56,867 bases of DNA from Verrucomicrobiota bacterium (GCA_021772635.1 JAJFLP010000060.1:1-56867), one strand, 5' to 3'; numbered from the stretch's first letter, positions 8,024-18,474 are shown. Notes: a model not told the origin generated them from the sequence alone. Numbers and translations: made by a program.

Positions 8024-10129
8024 TCAGGGCGTCTTCGGCAGCTCGAATGTCCCTCGCTCTACCAAATTCAGAATAATATCTTTATCCACGGTACCCCCTT
8101 CCTGAAGTACTATCCGCAAGTGTCTAGACGCATCTTCATTTCTTCCGAGCCGATACAGAATTTCTCCCAGCCCTTTGTGGGCCTCTATACGGCCCGGATC
8201 AATCGCGAGTGCCGATTCATACGCAGTGATCGCAGTACTGAGCTTTTGCGAATGCGAATATAATTCGCCCAAACGCACGTGAATGTCTGGATCCTCGGGT
8301 TGAAGTCGAAGTGCTGCGTTTAGATGAGTGCCGGCGTTTTCGTATTGCCCGAGGGCCAAATAAATAATTCCAGAGTTGTACAGGGATTTAAAGTGGCCCG
8401 GATTTGTTCGTAATAATTTGCGGTATTCAGCCAAAGCCTCTGTGATGTTTCCGGCTTTATGATAGGTGACAGCCAGCTTAAATCGCGCCTGTTCATGGCG
8501 CGGATCTATTGTTAGTGCGTTCTTAAATACTTCGATCGCTTTCCCCGGTTCACCCCGCCGTATGTGAACTAAACCGGAGCTGAAATATGCGGAGACGTGA
8601 TTCGGATCCTTCGCGATTACTTCAGAATACTGTGACAACGCCGCATCCAACGCGTTATTCCTGAAGAGCAAGACGCCGAGATTGAAACGGGCGTCCAAAA
8701 AGTCTGGGTCTGATATTAATGCTCTTCTATACGCACTCATCGCACGGTCGACCTGGCCTGTATCGGAGTAGGACCGGCCGAGATTGTAGTGCGCACGCGT
8801 GTGACTGGGTTTCATACGCGCAGCCTTGGTGAACTGCGCTATCGCTTCAGTCTTTCGGTTGTTTTCGTAGAAGTGATTGCCAAGCAGCGTCGCTGCGATT
8901 GGGGAACCTTCCGGATTATGCAGCAGTACGTGTTTCCACAATGACTCGCTGCCTGCCCATATTTTCACTTGTTCGCGGGATGCGAATACCGAGAATACGA
9001 TTCCGAAACACAGTATCGCTTGATACACCCACTTCGCGAACACGTGGACCTTCAGGCTAAGCGGTATCGCCACGAGGCATACGACGCCAATCATCGGGAA
9101 GTATCCATAACGGTCTGCAGTTATAAATTCTCGGTTATTCTGGAAAATAATGCTCCAGGACGGTAAAAAGGCGAATGTAGTAAAAAGGATAGCAAACCAA
9201 ATCTCAGTTCGACGAGATCGTACTGACCAGATCAGGATAGCAATCGCTACCAACAACGGGATGCAACTCAGGAGGCAGATTTCATCGATATTAACGTCGG
9301 AGAACGCGTAGATTATTTCCGGCGGTTCGAGAAAAAGGAAACGTTTTAACCAACCGAAAATTACTAGTGGAAAGTACGACAGCCGAAGTCCGAGAAGGTG
9401 AATAGATGCCGGCTCGAACGGTTCAGGAATAGATTTATTAATAAAGAATACGACTGCGCCGAACAAAATTAACGGTAATAAGGGGCGAAGGGTCGCTCTC
9501 CCCTTTTTTTTCGGATGTAGATATGTGACGAGCGCTAGCAGCGCTGGAATTACGATCATGGATGGCTTAGCAAGCGAAGCGCAAATGAAACAAAGAAACG
9601 AGGGGAAATAATATCGGCTGCTCGTCGAAGAAAGGTATTTTTGATAAAAAATAATAGTAAGCAACGCGAAGAGAGTGGAAATCAAGTCTTTTCTTCCCAT
9701 TGCCCACGCAACCGACTCGACTTGCAATGGATGAACGGCGAATATTAGTGTTGCCAGTAAAGATGCGAATCGATTGTTCAACCACGAGTTTAAGATAAAG
9801 AGCACTAAAATCGCGTTGGTTAGGTGTAACGCTAGATTAACAGAGTGGGAAATGTGCGGATTCAGGCCGAACACTCTGGATTCGATCCAGAAGGAGACGT
9901 ACGTAACTGGTAAATAAAGTAACTCACCAAATACACCGCCCGGCACGAACAGGCCAAGCAGATTCTTCAGGGTAGGGGATTGAAGATGGGGATTATCGAC
10001 TATAAAGGGCTTATCATCCCAGTTCGTGTACTCAAAGAAATATACCTGTGCGTACACCAGTAATACGCTGACGATAACAATTGCGACGGCCGTGGTGCGC
10101 GACGGTAAATCTTGTCTTTGTCCTGACAT
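8024..10129 (-). CDS. Multi-pass GT-C type glycosyltransferase fused to TPR repeats (TMTC/PMT-like)
   Basis: 701 aa. The N-terminal 400 residues hold about ten membrane helices with GT-C features: an acidic first-loop motif (YTNWDDKPFIVDNP, residues about 34-47), LHLTNAILV and HPLQVESVAW. This is the layout of TMTC/PMT protein O-mannosyltransferases, which transfer sugar from a polyprenyl-phosphate donor to exported proteins. From about residue 415 to 690 there are about eight TPRs (AHYNLGRSYSDTGQVDRAMSAYRRAL and similar), probably periplasmic and substrate-binding. Such fusions are common in PVC bacteria. It follows purM on the same strand with a 132-bp gap containing a terminator-like hairpin, so is probably not co-transcribed. 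Confidence 0.82.
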   Translation of the reverse strand: MSGQRQDLPSRTTAVAIVIVSVLLVYAQVYFFEYTNWDDKPFIVDNPHLQSPTLKNLLGLFVPGGVFGELLYLPVTYVSFWIESRVFGLNPHISHSVNLALHLTNAILVLFILNSWLNNRFASLLATLIFAVHPLQVESVAWAMGRKDLISTLFALLTIIFYQKYLSSTSSRYYFPSFLCFICASLAKPSMIVIPALLALVTYLHPKKKGRATLRPLLPLILFGAVVFFINKSIPEPFEPASIHLLGLRLSYFPLVIFGWLKRFLFLEPPEIIYAFSDVNIDEICLLSCIPLLVAIAILIWSVRSRRTEIWFAILFTTFAFLPSWSIIFQNNREFITADRYGYFPMIGVVCLVAIPLSLKVHVFAKWVYQAILCFGIVFSVFASREQVKIWAGSESLWKHVLLHNPEGSPIAATLLGNHFYENNRKTEAIAQFTKAARMKPSHTRAHYNLGRSYSDTGQVDRAMSAYRRALISDPDFLDARFNLGVLLFRNNALDAALSQYSEVIAKDPNHVSAYFSSGLVHIRRGEPGKAIEVFKNALTIDPRHEQARFKLAVTYHKAGNITEALAEYRKLLRTNPGHFKSLYNSGIIYLALGQYENAGTHLNAALRLQPEDPDIHVRLGELYSHSQKLSTAITAYESALAIDPGRIEAHKGLGEILYRLGRNEDASRHLRIVLQEGGTVDKDIILNLVERGTFELPKTP

Positions 10130-10231
10130 TTTGTTGTTCCAAAAGAGATTGACCCCTCATTACGTATAATGGTCGCCTCAGAGTTCTCGAAGAATCGTTC
10201 GGAATCTCGTACTCAACCCGTTTGAAGTCGT

Positions 10232-10257
10232 CCAAAAATTGTACCGCTTGCGGTATT
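10232..10257 (-). terminator. Hairpin plus T-run just after purM
   Basis: On the minus strand, directly after the purM stop: TACCGC-AA-GCGGTA (10242-10255) followed by CAATTTTTGG. This is one of the recurring ACTGCAAGCAGT-type hairpins and here has the position and shape of an intrinsic terminator, although four bases separate stem and T-run. Confidence 0.55.
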
Positions 10258-10261
10258 CATA

Positions 10262-11320
10262 TTACTCAGTGCCATCGTCAATCCCGTTAATTCTCACTTT
10301 GCCCGATCCTGAAACAATTTCTCCGATAACGGCGGCAGGGACTCCCGTTCCGGCGCATATTTTAAGAGCCGCGTCTACCTGTGATGCCGGTAATATCCAC
10401 ACCATTCCCACACCCATGTTAAACACGCGGTACATTTCTCTGTCAGCGATTTTTCCTTTTTCTCGGATGAAACGGAATATTTCCGGACAAGGCAACGAAT
10501 GATCATTTATTTGAGCGTCCATATTCGCGGGAAGGACCCTGGATATATTATCATAGAATCCGCCCCCTGTAATATGCGCGATTCCGCGAATCTCCAACGC
10601 CAACGCGAGTGCGGCTTTAATCTCAGGCCAATAGCAGCGATGCGGTTTCAACAGACCTTGCCCCACCGTTTCTCCGGACTCCTCAAGCAGCGTATCAGTC
10701 GTAATTTGACCGTCTTCAAAGAGTACTTTCCTCGCTAGGCTATAGCCATTGGTATGAAGGCCAGTGGAACCTAATCCGAGGATTGTGTCGCCGGATATGA
10801 TCGCTTTTCCGCTGATGATCCGAGACTTGGCTACGACGCCGGTAATAACTCCTACAAGGTCGTAGTCGTTACCATACATGCCCGGCATTTCAGCAGTTTC
10901 ACCCCCCAACAACGAGACTCCTTGCGCCATGCAGGCTTCTGCGAGACCACTTAGCACCTCTTCATACAAAGGGCTTCGTAATTTTCCGATTCCCAAGTAG
11001 TCCATGAAGTATAACGGTTCTGCGCCCTGGCACGCTATATCATTTATACAGTGGTTGACGAGATCGTGTCCTATGGTCGAGTGATCATTCATCATCTCCG
11101 CGACCAATAACTTCGTGCCGACGCCGTCGATACTGGATACCAGGACGGGATCTTGGTATCGGCCCAGGTCCAACTGGAATAGGCCGCCGAACGTGTCTGC
11201 CGGCGCGATCACTTCGGGTCGCCGGGTCAGGCTGATTTTGTGTCGTACCTTCCCCAGTAAATCGTGTGCCAGATCGATATTTACTCCGGCATCTTTATAT
11301 GTAGACGGTTCTTTCTTCAT
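10262..11320 (-). CDS. purM: Phosphoribosylformylglycinamidine cyclo-ligase (AIR synthetase)
   Basis: Fifth step of purine synthesis: FGAM + ATP to AIR. Full length (352 aa) with family hallmarks: YKDAGVNIDLAHDLL, SSIDGVGTKL, GHDLVNHCINDIACQGAEPL, GGETAEMPG and GLGSTGLHTNGYSLAR near the middle, ITGGGFYDNISRVLP towards the end. No other pur gene is nearby. Upstream on the minus strand TATAAT lies five bases before the ATG, which would place transcription at or next to the start codon; there is no Shine-Dalgarno sequence, so the mRNA may be leaderless. Confidence 0.97.
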   Translation of the reverse strand: MKKEPSTYKDAGVNIDLAHDLLGKVRHKISLTRRPEVIAPADTFGGLFQLDLGRYQDPVLVSSIDGVGTKLLVAEMMNDHSTIGHDLVNHCINDIACQGAEPLYFMDYLGIGKLRSPLYEEVLSGLAEACMAQGVSLLGGETAEMPGMYGNDYDLVGVITGVVAKSRIISGKAIISGDTILGLGSTGLHTNGYSLARKVLFEDGQITTDTLLEESGETVGQGLLKPHRCYWPEIKAALALALEIRGIAHITGGGFYDNISRVLPANMDAQINDHSLPCPEIFRFIREKGKIADREMYRVFNMGVGMVWILPASQVDAALKICAGTGVPAAVIGEIVSGSGKVRINGIDDGTE

Positions 11321-11327
11321 TAGGAAT

Positions 11328-11333
11328 TATACC
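11328..11333 (-). promoter_or_regulatory. Candidate -10 box of purM (TATAAT)
   Basis: On the minus strand the sequence reads GGTATAATTCCTAATGAAG. The perfect -10 hexamer ends five bases before the ATG at 11320. No good -35 hexamer is seen 16-18 bases upstream. If real, it implies a leaderless transcript. Confidence 0.4.
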
Positions 11334-12710
<1,377 letters not shown>

Positions 12711-13152
12711 TTCACTCGATAAGAGATTGTTTGTATACCGAACGTCTTCAGGTTTTCGACCAGGCGTTCTGCTGGCCAGCAGAATGCCGGTTAATAAATT
12801 ATTGTGCGATATCCCTTAGTTTTTGAATTCTAAGTCGTTCAAAAATGTACTGCTTGCAGTATAGTCTAAGTCTTGGTTGATATCGGCGGGCGCCGTTAGC
12901 GTATTTTCGGTCTGGGGCACCGGCGGCGCTTCCCACAAGAACGTCCCGCACTGAAGGAATCTACGCTGTGGCGGGGAGAGTCGCGGGAATTTGGACGGCT
13001 CGCGCCGAGACAATTTATGATTAATTACCTGAAAGATTCCGAAGAATACTTCAAAAACTCGAAGATGTTCGGTATACTATAGTCGGGTTAGCGATGGTTC
13101 TGGGCTCGTAATAACGGTTCGCTGAAAAGTTACTCACTTGAGGATTAAGACA
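12711..13152. repeat. Intergenic region with a reversed mosaic cassette
   Basis: About 12734-12864 is a cassette in reverse orientation: TATACCGAACGTCTTCAGG and TTTTCGACCAGGCG, the hairpin GTTCTGCTGGCCAGCAGAAT, CCGGTTAATAAA, then AAAAATGTACTGCTTGCAGT. Closer to the next gene, AAAAACTCGAAGATGTTCGG then TATACTATAG (13050-13080) is a forward end motif with a good -10 box (TATACT), a plausible promoter for the gene at 13153. The remaining bases are featureless. Confidence 0.55.
13065..13082 (+). promoter_or_regulatory. Candidate promoter of the cNMP-binding gene
   Basis: The recurring end motif (CTCGAAGATGTTCGG followed by TATACTATAG) lies about 75 bases before the start codon at 13153. TATACT fits a sigma-70 -10 box. 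The -35 is not obvious (TTCAAA or TCGAAG). The orientation agrees with the gene. Confidence 0.4.
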
Positions 13153-13596
13153 ATGAATGTTGTGCTTCTTAATGATTTGGATCTACCCGAAGTTGAAATA
13201 ATTAAGGGAGAGCCGATACTGCGGAAAGGGGATAAGGGAATTAAGGTTTATGTATTGCTTTCTGGATGTGTTGATATAAAAATTGGGCAACACCTACTGG
13301 CCAGAGAGAGTGCCCCCGGCACAATCTTAGGCGAGATTTCAGCACTATTAGGGACTGAGATTGTCGCGACCGTCACGACTACGGAGAATAGTAAATTCTA
13401 CGTTATAGAAGATTTCTTGCCGTTTCTACAGGAGCACGTTCAAATTGCAGTAAACGTGGCGCAAACCCTGGCCTATCGCCTTGTCTACATGAACGAACAT
13501 TTCGTAGAAATCAGAAATCAAATTACTTCGATCAATGATCAGTTGTCCAAGTATTTGCCGGTTTTTTCCACTGATTCCCCTGACGAAGAGGAATAG
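13153..13596 (+). CDS. Stand-alone cyclic-nucleotide-binding (cNMP) domain protein
   Basis: About 147 aa from ATG 13153, chosen over the upstream TTG because GAGG at 13140-13143 is well spaced. A single CAP_ED beta-roll: ILRKGDKGIKVYVLLSGCVDI, then APGTILGEISALLGTEIVATVTT, which is the phosphate-binding-cassette region (G-E-I/S-A-L-L). The usual Arg of a cAMP-binding cassette is missing, so ligand identity is doubtful. The final helix is long and there is no helix-turn-helix, so it is not a Crp-type regulator; perhaps a sensor or regulatory subunit. Its stop codon TAG lies in what looks like the remnant right end of a family E MITE. Confidence 0.8.
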   Translation: MNVVLLNDLDLPEVEIIKGEPILRKGDKGIKVYVLLSGCVDIKIGQHLLARESAPGTILGEISALLGTEIVATVTTTENSKFYVIEDFLPFLQEHVQIAVNVAQTLAYRLVYMNEHFVEIRNQITSINDQLSKYLPVFSTDSPDEEE

Positions 13597-13602
13597 ATCA
13601 GG

Positions 13603-13785
13603 CTAGCCTGCATTATGCACAAATTTCGTCATGAGAATAGGTAGCTTGTTTTAGGTTAATGAGTTATGGAGGTTGTCGGGGTGAAAGAATATTGAAATAT
13701 TTCGAGATCCGACGTTCTTCATAACTCTTTTAGATGAAACAAGATACGTATTCGCAATAGAAAGTTTATGCATAATGTAGGCTAG
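13603..13785. mobile_element. MITE family E, copy 2 (183 bp, CTAG target duplication)
   Basis: CTAG at 13603-13606 and 13782-13785; the same length as copies at 1888 and 26230, in opposite orientation to copy 1. Nearly complete self-complementarity; the centre is GAATATTGAAATATTTC. Immediately to the left, ATAGATCAGG (13593-13602) is identical to the last bases of copy 1's right end, suggesting the remnant of an earlier insertion at the same spot. Confidence 0.87.
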
Positions 13786-13842
13786 TCTAAAAATCAGCGA
13801 ACATTCCCTGGCGATCGGACTCCCTAACCTTCTTCGGCCCTT

Positions 13843-14859
13843 TCAATCTCCCCCCGATTTTCTGATCAGGTGTTGTGCCAATACCGCTCTGAAGCCGAAG
13901 TCAACGTCTCGTTCTTCTGGGGCAACGCCGTCGCGATTCGATGAGCTGCAACCTATCGCTGCGTGGTACCAGCTTCCGCCCCGCAATACCTTTTTTACTC
14001 CCGAAAGCACGCCAAAGGGGTTTGTCGTTTCTATTTTGTTATAGGCATAAAAGAAGTCGAAACACCATTCCCACACATTCCCGTGCATATCGTAGATTCC
14101 CCAGGGATTCGCGTTGAAGGAGCCTATAGGTGCAGTTCGGTCGAAGCCGTCACTATGGCTCCGATCGATCCACGGGAGATGACTGGAGTTGGTAGCGTCA
14201 CAGTAATTTCCGAATCTATGCAGTAAATCGTCAGCATTTCCAAAACTATAACGCGACGTCGTTCCCGCCCGGCAGCAATACTCCCACTCCGCCTCCGTTG
14301 GGAGGCGATAGCAATATCCTGGCGGAATTCGCCCAGCTTTTCGCTCCTGTCGTGTCAATACGAAGCAAAATTCTGTCGCAAGATACCAGCTTATGCTATC
14401 CATCGGGTACTCCGGATCTCTGAACTTACTCGTATTACGCCGCATCAATGCTTCGAAAGGTCCCTGCGCAATTTCATGTTTTCCTATCCAAAAAGGTTGT
14501 GACAAAATCACTGTTCGGGGCGGCTGCTCATCCAACTCTCCGTCAAACGACCCCATCAGGAATTCGCCTGGTTCGATCGAAACGAACTCGATCTCCAAGC
14601 CCGGCACTGTCCACGCCTTACCAATTTCGGGCTTCGCGACTTCCTGATCGTCAAGTCGCACCGATTCGCGTTCACCCGTACCTAAAGCTAAGGATGCCGT
14701 TACAAGAAGAATCGCCGTACCCAACTTTAATCGCACCAGTGGGTTTAATTCCCGGTTCTGCTGTCCAGCACGAACGTAGCGATGTTTCATTTTTGGGAAG
14801 TCTATACCTCGTGGGCTTGCCCCGAGGTAATTGATTAGTTTGGAATATTGGGAAGACAT
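13843..14859 (-). CDS. Formylglycine-generating-enzyme-fold (SUMF1/FGE-sulfatase) protein lacking the catalytic cysteine pair
   Basis: 338 aa with the C-type-lectin-like FGE fold from about residue 85: FVSIEPGEFLMGSFDGELDEQPP, FWIGKHEIAQGPFEAL, YCYRLPTEAEWEYCCRAG, NPWGIYDMHGNVWEWC, VLRGGSWYHAA and FGFRAVL at the end. True FGEs carry two active-site cysteines in the segment after GGSW; here that segment is AIGCSSSNRDGVAPEERD with one Cys, so sulfatase activation is unlikely and a structural or ligand-binding role is more probable. Residues about 42-60 look like a signal peptide (VRLKLGTAILLVTASLALG). Residues about 7-44 translate an intergenic repeat also found at 36128-36239, so the true start may be GTG 14736 rather than ATG 14859. 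Confidence 0.85.
   Translation of the reverse strand: MSSQYSKLINYLGASPRGIDFPKMKHRYVRAGQQNRELNPLVRLKLGTAILLVTASLALGTGERESVRLDDQEVAKPEIGKAWTVPGLEIEFVSIEPGEFLMGSFDGELDEQPPRTVILSQPFWIGKHEIAQGPFEALMRRNTSKFRDPEYPMDSISWYLATEFCFVLTRQERKAGRIPPGYCYRLPTEAEWEYCCRAGTTSRYSFGNADDLLHRFGNYCDATNSSHLPWIDRSHSDGFDRTAPIGSFNANPWGIYDMHGNVWEWCFDFFYAYNKIETTNPFGVLSGVKKVLRGGSWYHAAIGCSSSNRDGVAPEERDVDFGFRAVLAQHLIRKSGGD
14726..14841. repeat. Intergenic repeat H, copy 1
   Basis: Matches 36128-36239: ACCAGTGGGTTTAATTCCC, CTGCTGTCCAGCACGAACG, then TACCTCGTGGGCTTGCCCCG and AGGTAATTGATTA. It contains a CTGCTGTCCAGC hairpin and a CTCG..GGGC..CCCCGAG hairpin. Here it overlaps the predicted N-terminus of the FGE-fold gene, whereas at 36.1 kb it is non-coding. 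Confidence 0.75.
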
Positions 14860-14908
14860 AGTGATAGAACCTTTGTCTTTTGGAGCGTGAGCACGATGTG
14901 TTTCGCGA

Positions 14909-15847
14909 TTAGCGGAAAATTCTCTCTATTTCCCGCGACTGCCTGTCTGAGAGTTGCCAGCCGATCGATTCAATATTGTGTATCAGGTGATCTTGGTTCT
15001 TGACGCCTACCAGCGCGCTGGTAACCCCGGATTGTGATAAAAGCCAGTTAATCGCAAGCTGTCCGCAGCTCTTGCCTGATGACTGCGCCAGTTCTGAAAG
15101 TTCCTGGACTTTCTCTATGTTCCTTTCGTAAGCATTTCCGGTAAAGTCGCCGAGGATACCCTTTGCCCGCCAGTCGCTGAAATGTGTACTCTTATCGTAT
15201 TTACCGGTCAATACTCCAGACGCCAAGGGGCTGTAAGCTAAGACCCCGATTGCATGTTCGCGACAGTACGGTATCACTTCCTTCTCAATAGACCGATATA
15301 GGAGGTTATACTGCACTTGTTGGGTCGCAACCGAACCGAATTTGATCGATTCCTTCAGTTGAGAAAAGGAATAATTACTGACACCGAAATATCGTATTTT
15401 ACCGGATTGTTGCAGGGATTTAAGGGCGTTCATCGTTTCTTCAATCGGGGTCTCCGGATCAGGCCAGTGAACTTGATAAAGGTCAATATAGTCGGTTCTC
15501 AGGCGGCGTAAGCTATCATCGATCTCCTCAAAAATAGACTGTCGCGTCGCGTCCTTTCTAATGCACCGGACTTCGGGACGTTCCCAGCGTAACCCGCATT
15601 TCGTCGCCAAGACGATGTCATCACGGTACGGTTTTAGAACCTCACCGAGAATCATTTCTGAGTGGCCGAATCCGTATACCGGTGCGGTATCGAATAGCGT
15701 TATACCTAAATCTAATGCTTTGCCGATCGCGCGCTTCGATGCTGCGTCGCCGTCGCTCTTCCAAAATGGTGGCCCGCCAATACCCCATGCGCCGAAGCCT
15801 ATCGCGGAAACGGACAAAGTTGTATTAGTTGGCTGGCGATACTCCAT
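14909..15847 (-). CDS. Aldo/keto reductase
   Basis: 312 aa, single-domain TIM-barrel NADPH oxidoreductase. Catalytic tetrad visible: Asp53 and Tyr58 (LFDTAPVYG), Lys83 (ATKCG), His127 (YQVHWPD). NADP site ALVGVKNQDHLIHNI near the C-terminus; GWNxS-like loop as YFGVSNYSFSQL. Closest in feel to the AKR family that includes general stress protein 69 / YhdN-type enzymes. The FGE-fold gene starts 49 bp downstream on the same strand, so co-transcription is possible. Substrate unknown. Confidence 0.93.
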   Translation of the reverse strand: MEYRQPTNTTLSVSAIGFGAWGIGGPPFWKSDGDAASKRAIGKALDLGITLFDTAPVYGFGHSEMILGEVLKPYRDDIVLATKCGLRWERPEVRCIRKDATRQSIFEEIDDSLRRLRTDYIDLYQVHWPDPETPIEETMNALKSLQQSGKIRYFGVSNYSFSQLKESIKFGSVATQQVQYNLLYRSIEKEVIPYCREHAIGVLAYSPLASGVLTGKYDKSTHFSDWRAKGILGDFTGNAYERNIEKVQELSELAQSSGKSCGQLAINWLLSQSGVTSALVGVKNQDHLIHNIESIGWQLSDRQSREIERIFR

Positions 15848-16510
15848 CGTTTACGATCGTTTCCTGTCCGTCGATATCACATGGTTCTTAATTCATCATT
15901 GCAATACTGTGGTCGTCCGGAGTTGTCGGATATTCGCCGGCATACCATACGCAGTGACTTTTGCTATGTCCCCGCACGAGCGATCCATATGCACAGACGC
16001 CCGCACAATTGGGATCCTTCCCGCATAAGCGTGGATCCCGTCAGTACGGGGCACTTTTGCCGGAAGACGGCTGGTGACACTGACCGAGCATACTGAGAGA
16101 GACTCTGTCGGTGCGGACAGAGAATTCGACTGCGAGAAGACTAAATCGGCAGTGTCGTTGCGCCGGTACGAAGTTGATGTAGATTACATCCCTCAATCAA
16201 TCAAAGTATCGGTGCAACGGAAACGTAGCATTCAAGTATGCTCCTGTCGAACTTCGGTTAACCTAAAGCGGACCTCACAGCGATTTGTCAATACACGAAC
16301 TGTCATCATTGAAATATCGCCGGCGATATGGTTTGGCTCCGGAGTCTTAAAGTGTAACAGAGCGCTAGTAGTTGCTTAGCAAAGGTTTAAGTATTTACGA
16401 TGATTGACAATAGAGACTGCAAGCAGTCAAATTTTCGATCCTGCGTGCGGGATCACGGTAGGCAAAGATTTTAGAAAACTTGTCGAATACCTGACGGGAG
16501 TTAGTAGACG
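15848..16510. other. Divergent region upstream of lepA, repeat remnants only
   Basis: No gene I can support; overlapping open frames in three phases have no ribosome site or family resemblance. It contains CCCGCATAAGCGTGGATCCC with GTCAGTACGGGGC (about 16018-16047, shared with 38325-38353), a CTCTGTCGGTGCGGACAGAG hairpin (16099-16118), an ATCGCCGGCGAT palindrome (16316-16327) and GACTGCAAGCAGTC (about 16413). CGGGAG at about 16495-16500 is the likely lepA ribosome site. Confidence 0.5.
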
Positions 16511-18316
16511 ATGCACAAAATAGATCTAATAAGAAACTTCTCGATTATCGCTCATATCGACCATGGTAAATCGACATTGGCGGATCGGTTTTTGCAGCAT
16601 ACGGAAAGTGTTGATGATCGAAATTTTCAAGATCAACTTCTTGACAATATGGACTTGGAACGGGAGCGAGGGATAACTATAAAATCGCACCCCGTATCTA
16701 TCCGTTTTCGCGGGTCAAACGAACGCGAGTACAGCTTGAACCTGATCGATACTCCGGGTCACGTCGATTTCAGCTACGAAGTCAGCCGGAGTCTGGCTGC
16801 ATGCGAGGGCGCAGTTTTATTGATTGACGCAACTCAAGGCGTTCAGGCACAGACCGTGGCCAACGTAAATCTGGCGATTCGCCAGAACCTCGTGATCATT
16901 CCCGTTATTAACAAAATCGATATGCAGGCAGCCGATATTGATACTTGTCGGGAGCAACTCGAAGAAATATTGGCAATACCTGCAGACGAAGCAATCCTCG
17001 CGAGTGCCAAGGATGGCGTCGGAATTACCGAGATTCTCGAGGCAGTGATTAACAGGATTCCCTCGCCGAAGAGAATGGACAACGAAATTCTGCGGGCGCT
17101 TATCTTCGATTCCGTTTACGACTCGTTTCGAGGCGTGATTAATTACGTTCGCATCGTCAGCGGCGGTATTAAGGCAGGTGACGAGATACGCCTTTTTAGC
17201 AGTGGCGTTGTTTCCGCAGTCAAGGAGGTCGGTGTATTCTCCCCAGAAATGACGCCTGTAGGCCAGCTTGAGGTCGGTTCTGTCGGATATGTGATCGCTA
17301 ATATTAAGTCTCCCGAGGACTCAAAAATAGGGGATACGATCACCGGGAAGGTGCAGTCATGTGACCAACCGCTACGTGGTTTTCGTGAGATTCAGCCAAT
17401 GGTTTTTAGCGGTATCTACCCGATTGATTCTGCTGACTACGAACCGCTGAAGCAAAGTATGGCGAAACTACGTCTCAATGATTCTGCATTTACTTTCCAA
17501 CCTGAGACTTCCGCGGCTCTAGGATTCGGATGCCGTTGCGGCTTTTTAGGGTTACTGCATATGGAGATCGTGCAGGAGCGATTGCGGCGCGAATACGGCA
17601 TGAACATCATCGCGACTTATCCGAGCGTCATTTACCATGTTTATCTCAAAAACGGTGAAATGTTGGAGGTGGATAATCCGCTGCATCTCCCCGACGCGTC
17701 GACGATCGATCGGCTTGAAGAACCTATCGTGAAAGCCAGTATTATATCTCCGGTTGCGTACATCGGCGGGATCATGAATCTTATCATGGACAAACGCGGA
17801 GTATGCGGCGAAACGAATACGGTTGATCAGTATCACGTTATGATGGCTGCGGAACTTCCGTTACACGAAATAGTGATCGATTTTCACGATAAGTTGAAAA
17901 CCATTACAAAGGGTTATGGAAGCATGGACTACGAGCCATTTGGTTATCGCGCTGCGCCCTTGGTAAAGATGGAGATAAAAGTTAACGACGAACCTGTCGA
18001 CGCGTTCACTACAATCGTACATAGAGATTACGCAGCCGCCCGGGGACGCCAGCTCGCGGAGCGGTTACAAGAAATCATACCGCAGCATTTATTCAAGATT
18101 CCGATTCAGGCAGCCGTCGGTGGGAATGTTATTGCTCGCGAGACCGTTCGGGCGCTTCGTAAGGATGTGACAGCCAAATGTTATGGCGGCGATATAACGC
18201 GTAAAAGGAAACTTCTCGAAAAGCAGAAGGAAGGAAAAAAGAAAATGAAACAGATCGGGAAAGTTAATATTCCGCAGGACGCGTTCGTTAAGGTTTTAAA
18301 ATCAAATACGAGCTGA
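16511..18316 (+). CDS. lepA: Elongation factor 4 (ribosomal back-translocase GTPase)
   Basis: 601 aa, full length. GTPase G1 AHIDHGKSTLADR, G2 RGITIKS, G3 DTPGHVDF, G4 NKIDM, G5 SAKDGVG; then the domain II beta-barrel, EF-G-like domains with GFRCRxGFLGLLHMEI-type sequence (GCRCGFLGLLHMEI), and the LepA-specific C-terminal domain (KCYGGDITRKRKLLEKQKEGKKKMK). EF4 remodels stalled or mistranslocated ribosomes. In many genomes lepA precedes lepB; here lepB is the next gene but about 560 bp away with a MITE-like element between. Confidence 0.98.
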   Translation: MHKIDLIRNFSIIAHIDHGKSTLADRFLQHTESVDDRNFQDQLLDNMDLERERGITIKSHPVSIRFRGSNEREYSLNLIDTPGHVDFSYEVSRSLAACEGAVLLIDATQGVQAQTVANVNLAIRQNLVIIPVINKIDMQAADIDTCREQLEEILAIPADEAILASAKDGVGITEILEAVINRIPSPKRMDNEILRALIFDSVYDSFRGVINYVRIVSGGIKAGDEIRLFSSGVVSAVKEVGVFSPEMTPVGQLEVGSVGYVIANIKSPEDSKIGDTITGKVQSCDQPLRGFREIQPMVFSGIYPIDSADYEPLKQSMAKLRLNDSAFTFQPETSAALGFGCRCGFLGLLHMEIVQERLRREYGMNIIATYPSVIYHVYLKNGEMLEVDNPLHLPDASTIDRLEEPIVKASIISPVAYIGGIMNLIMDKRGVCGETNTVDQYHVMMAAELPLHEIVIDFHDKLKTITKGYGSMDYEPFGYRAAPLVKMEIKVNDEPVDAFTTIVHRDYAAARGRQLAERLQEIIPQHLFKIPIQAAVGGNVIARETVRALRKDVTAKCYGGDITRKRKLLEKQKEGKKKMKQIGKVNIPQDAFVKVLKSNTS

Positions 18317-18474
18317 ATGTCTTTGATTATAATCTGCGGACACTCATATTTAGCGCCTGAACGTCGGTCGGACCCAGCTCGTGAGGAGTTTTCACTATTG
18401 CACTCGGCACTAACCAGCTAGACTCCATCCGAAATAGGCAGGCGTGCGGCCCACGATACTTTTTCGAACAGAGT
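18317..18474. other. lepA downstream region
   Basis: No gene or clear terminator. A weak TATAAT-like box is at 18328-18333. Confidence 0.3.

Noticed and set aside
16074-16379. 101-aa open frame upstream of lepA
   Set aside because: No ribosome site, no family resemblance, composition unlike the real genes and overlap with repeat hairpins.
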